From Symbiodinium kawagutii (lineage: Eukaryota > Sar > Dinophyceae > Suessiales > Symbiodiniaceae): a stretch of 64,000 nucleotides of DNA. Under the pieces are notes generated by a model. The model was not told where the DNA came from. It saw nothing but the letters and a program-made list of their open reading frames with translations, and made no database searches. This document shows, in pieces, positions 63,425 to 64,000 of the stretch. The position numbers and the translations under genes are program-made. Within the stretch, counting starts at the first letter, position 1, and each line of letters starts with the position of its first letter. The stretch spans positions 143,118 through 207,117 of the forward strand of contig VSDK01018836.1 in the NCBI GenBank assembly GCA_009767595.1, written 5' to 3'.

Positions 63425-63943
63425 TTGTCCAGAACCATGGTGGTAGTGGTACCTATTAACCACCAGTTCTGGGGGCACACCATTTTTGGACAACCCCACT
63501 TATTGAAACTTCTAGTTGCATGGCCCTCACGCAGACTGAGGAAGTTCGATCCGATTGAAATAGTCAAAGGTTGTAAAATAGATCAATTCGGATTGGCTTT
63601 GGGACATTGTAGGCTTGCATTAGGGTGTTCATACACGCCTGCAAAAGCACATGCAAATCTTACCTCAGGATAGATGAGAGCCAACGCTTCTCAACTCACG
63701 TATTCAGCATGGTTGAGGAACCCTCATTGTTCCCAACACCATCCCATCATCCATGGCAATAAGTCCACAGGAACGGATGATGTTTCTACTGCTCAAGCCT
63801 GGCAGCCTCCGCTGCTCGAGCCGACCACGTCCCGTTTGTGTTTCCGAGAAGCCTATGGCTGTTGGTTGGTATTGAATACTATCCACGTCCTGGTGAGGAG
63901 AGATAGCAAAATGTGTCTAATCATGGTTTATCATGGTTGCTAA
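63425..63943 (+). CDS. Possible exons, unknown
   Basis: Two adjacent + strand frames: VVPINHQFWGHTIFGQPHLL with WPSRRLRKFDPIEIVKGCK (to a stop at 63673), and LRNPHCSQHHPIIHGNKSTG with TDDVSTAQAWQPPLLEPTTS (to 63943). Composition is moderately protein-like. No motif, no confirmed splice site. Confidence 0.3.
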
Positions 63944-64000
63944 CCATTGTCATTTAGGGTTGCTGCGAATTAAACATCTGTCGGGCTTCATCATGAGCGA

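Overview
The window looks like nuclear DNA from a dinoflagellate, most likely a Symbiodiniaceae alga. Short GC-rich coding islands lie in AT-rich, repeat-choked DNA. Introns start with GA or GC as well as GT, and in the best gene model every acceptor is AG followed by G. Two or three remnants resemble the dinoflagellate trans-spliced leader, and two gene families are ones I recall as highly multi-copy in Symbiodiniaceae (memory, not searched). There is no bacterial operon structure, and no rRNA, tRNA or CRISPR was found.

Layout. 1-8.4 kb: a 30-bp minisatellite, AT-rich low-complexity DNA, short inverted-repeat (snap-back) elements and weak exon candidates. 8.4-15.5 kb: an uninterrupted Ty1/copia-type retroelement on the + strand. 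Its gag-protease ORF is separated from an in-frame pol ORF by one TAG codon, followed 8 nt later by a perfect 11-bp stem-loop. A third ORF with a SAP-like domain and coiled coil overlaps pol in another frame and ends with an ATGA overlap. No LTRs were seen, and both flanks are copies of a ~100-bp tandem repeat. 15.5-43.5 kb: mostly intron or intergenic DNA with short exon-like islands, mainly on the - strand, three families of inverted-repeat elements, and GATA and GGGAT arrays. It also holds one intronless - strand gene (32986-34593) for a multi-pass membrane protein with a TIR-like domain, preceded by a spliced-leader-like remnant.

43.5-59.2 kb: a + strand gene cluster. In order it has a gene with a Cys-rich/coiled-coil exon and a Lys/Ala-rich C-terminal exon (ends 48319), and an apparently intact eight-exon gene (49239-51088) with the motif order of a diverged C5-methyltransferase-like protein. 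These are followed by a Ser/Pro-rich and Lys-rich gene (about 51.6-54.4 kb) and a gene of the family I label HGDEGRGK (about 55.0-58.16 kb). Repeats carrying CGTCAACTTTTT-type motifs sit before, between and after these modules (43.6, 51.3 and 59.1 kb), so the cluster may be a modular, possibly mobile unit. 59.2-64 kb: AT-rich DNA with a few + strand exon candidates and one - strand ORF with a signal-peptide-like start.

No pathway connects these genes. The common themes are retroposition (copia element, spliced-leader remnants), lineage-specific gene families and possible methyltransferase-derived domains. Two assembly gaps (43196-43216 and 54883-54952) interrupt the sequence.
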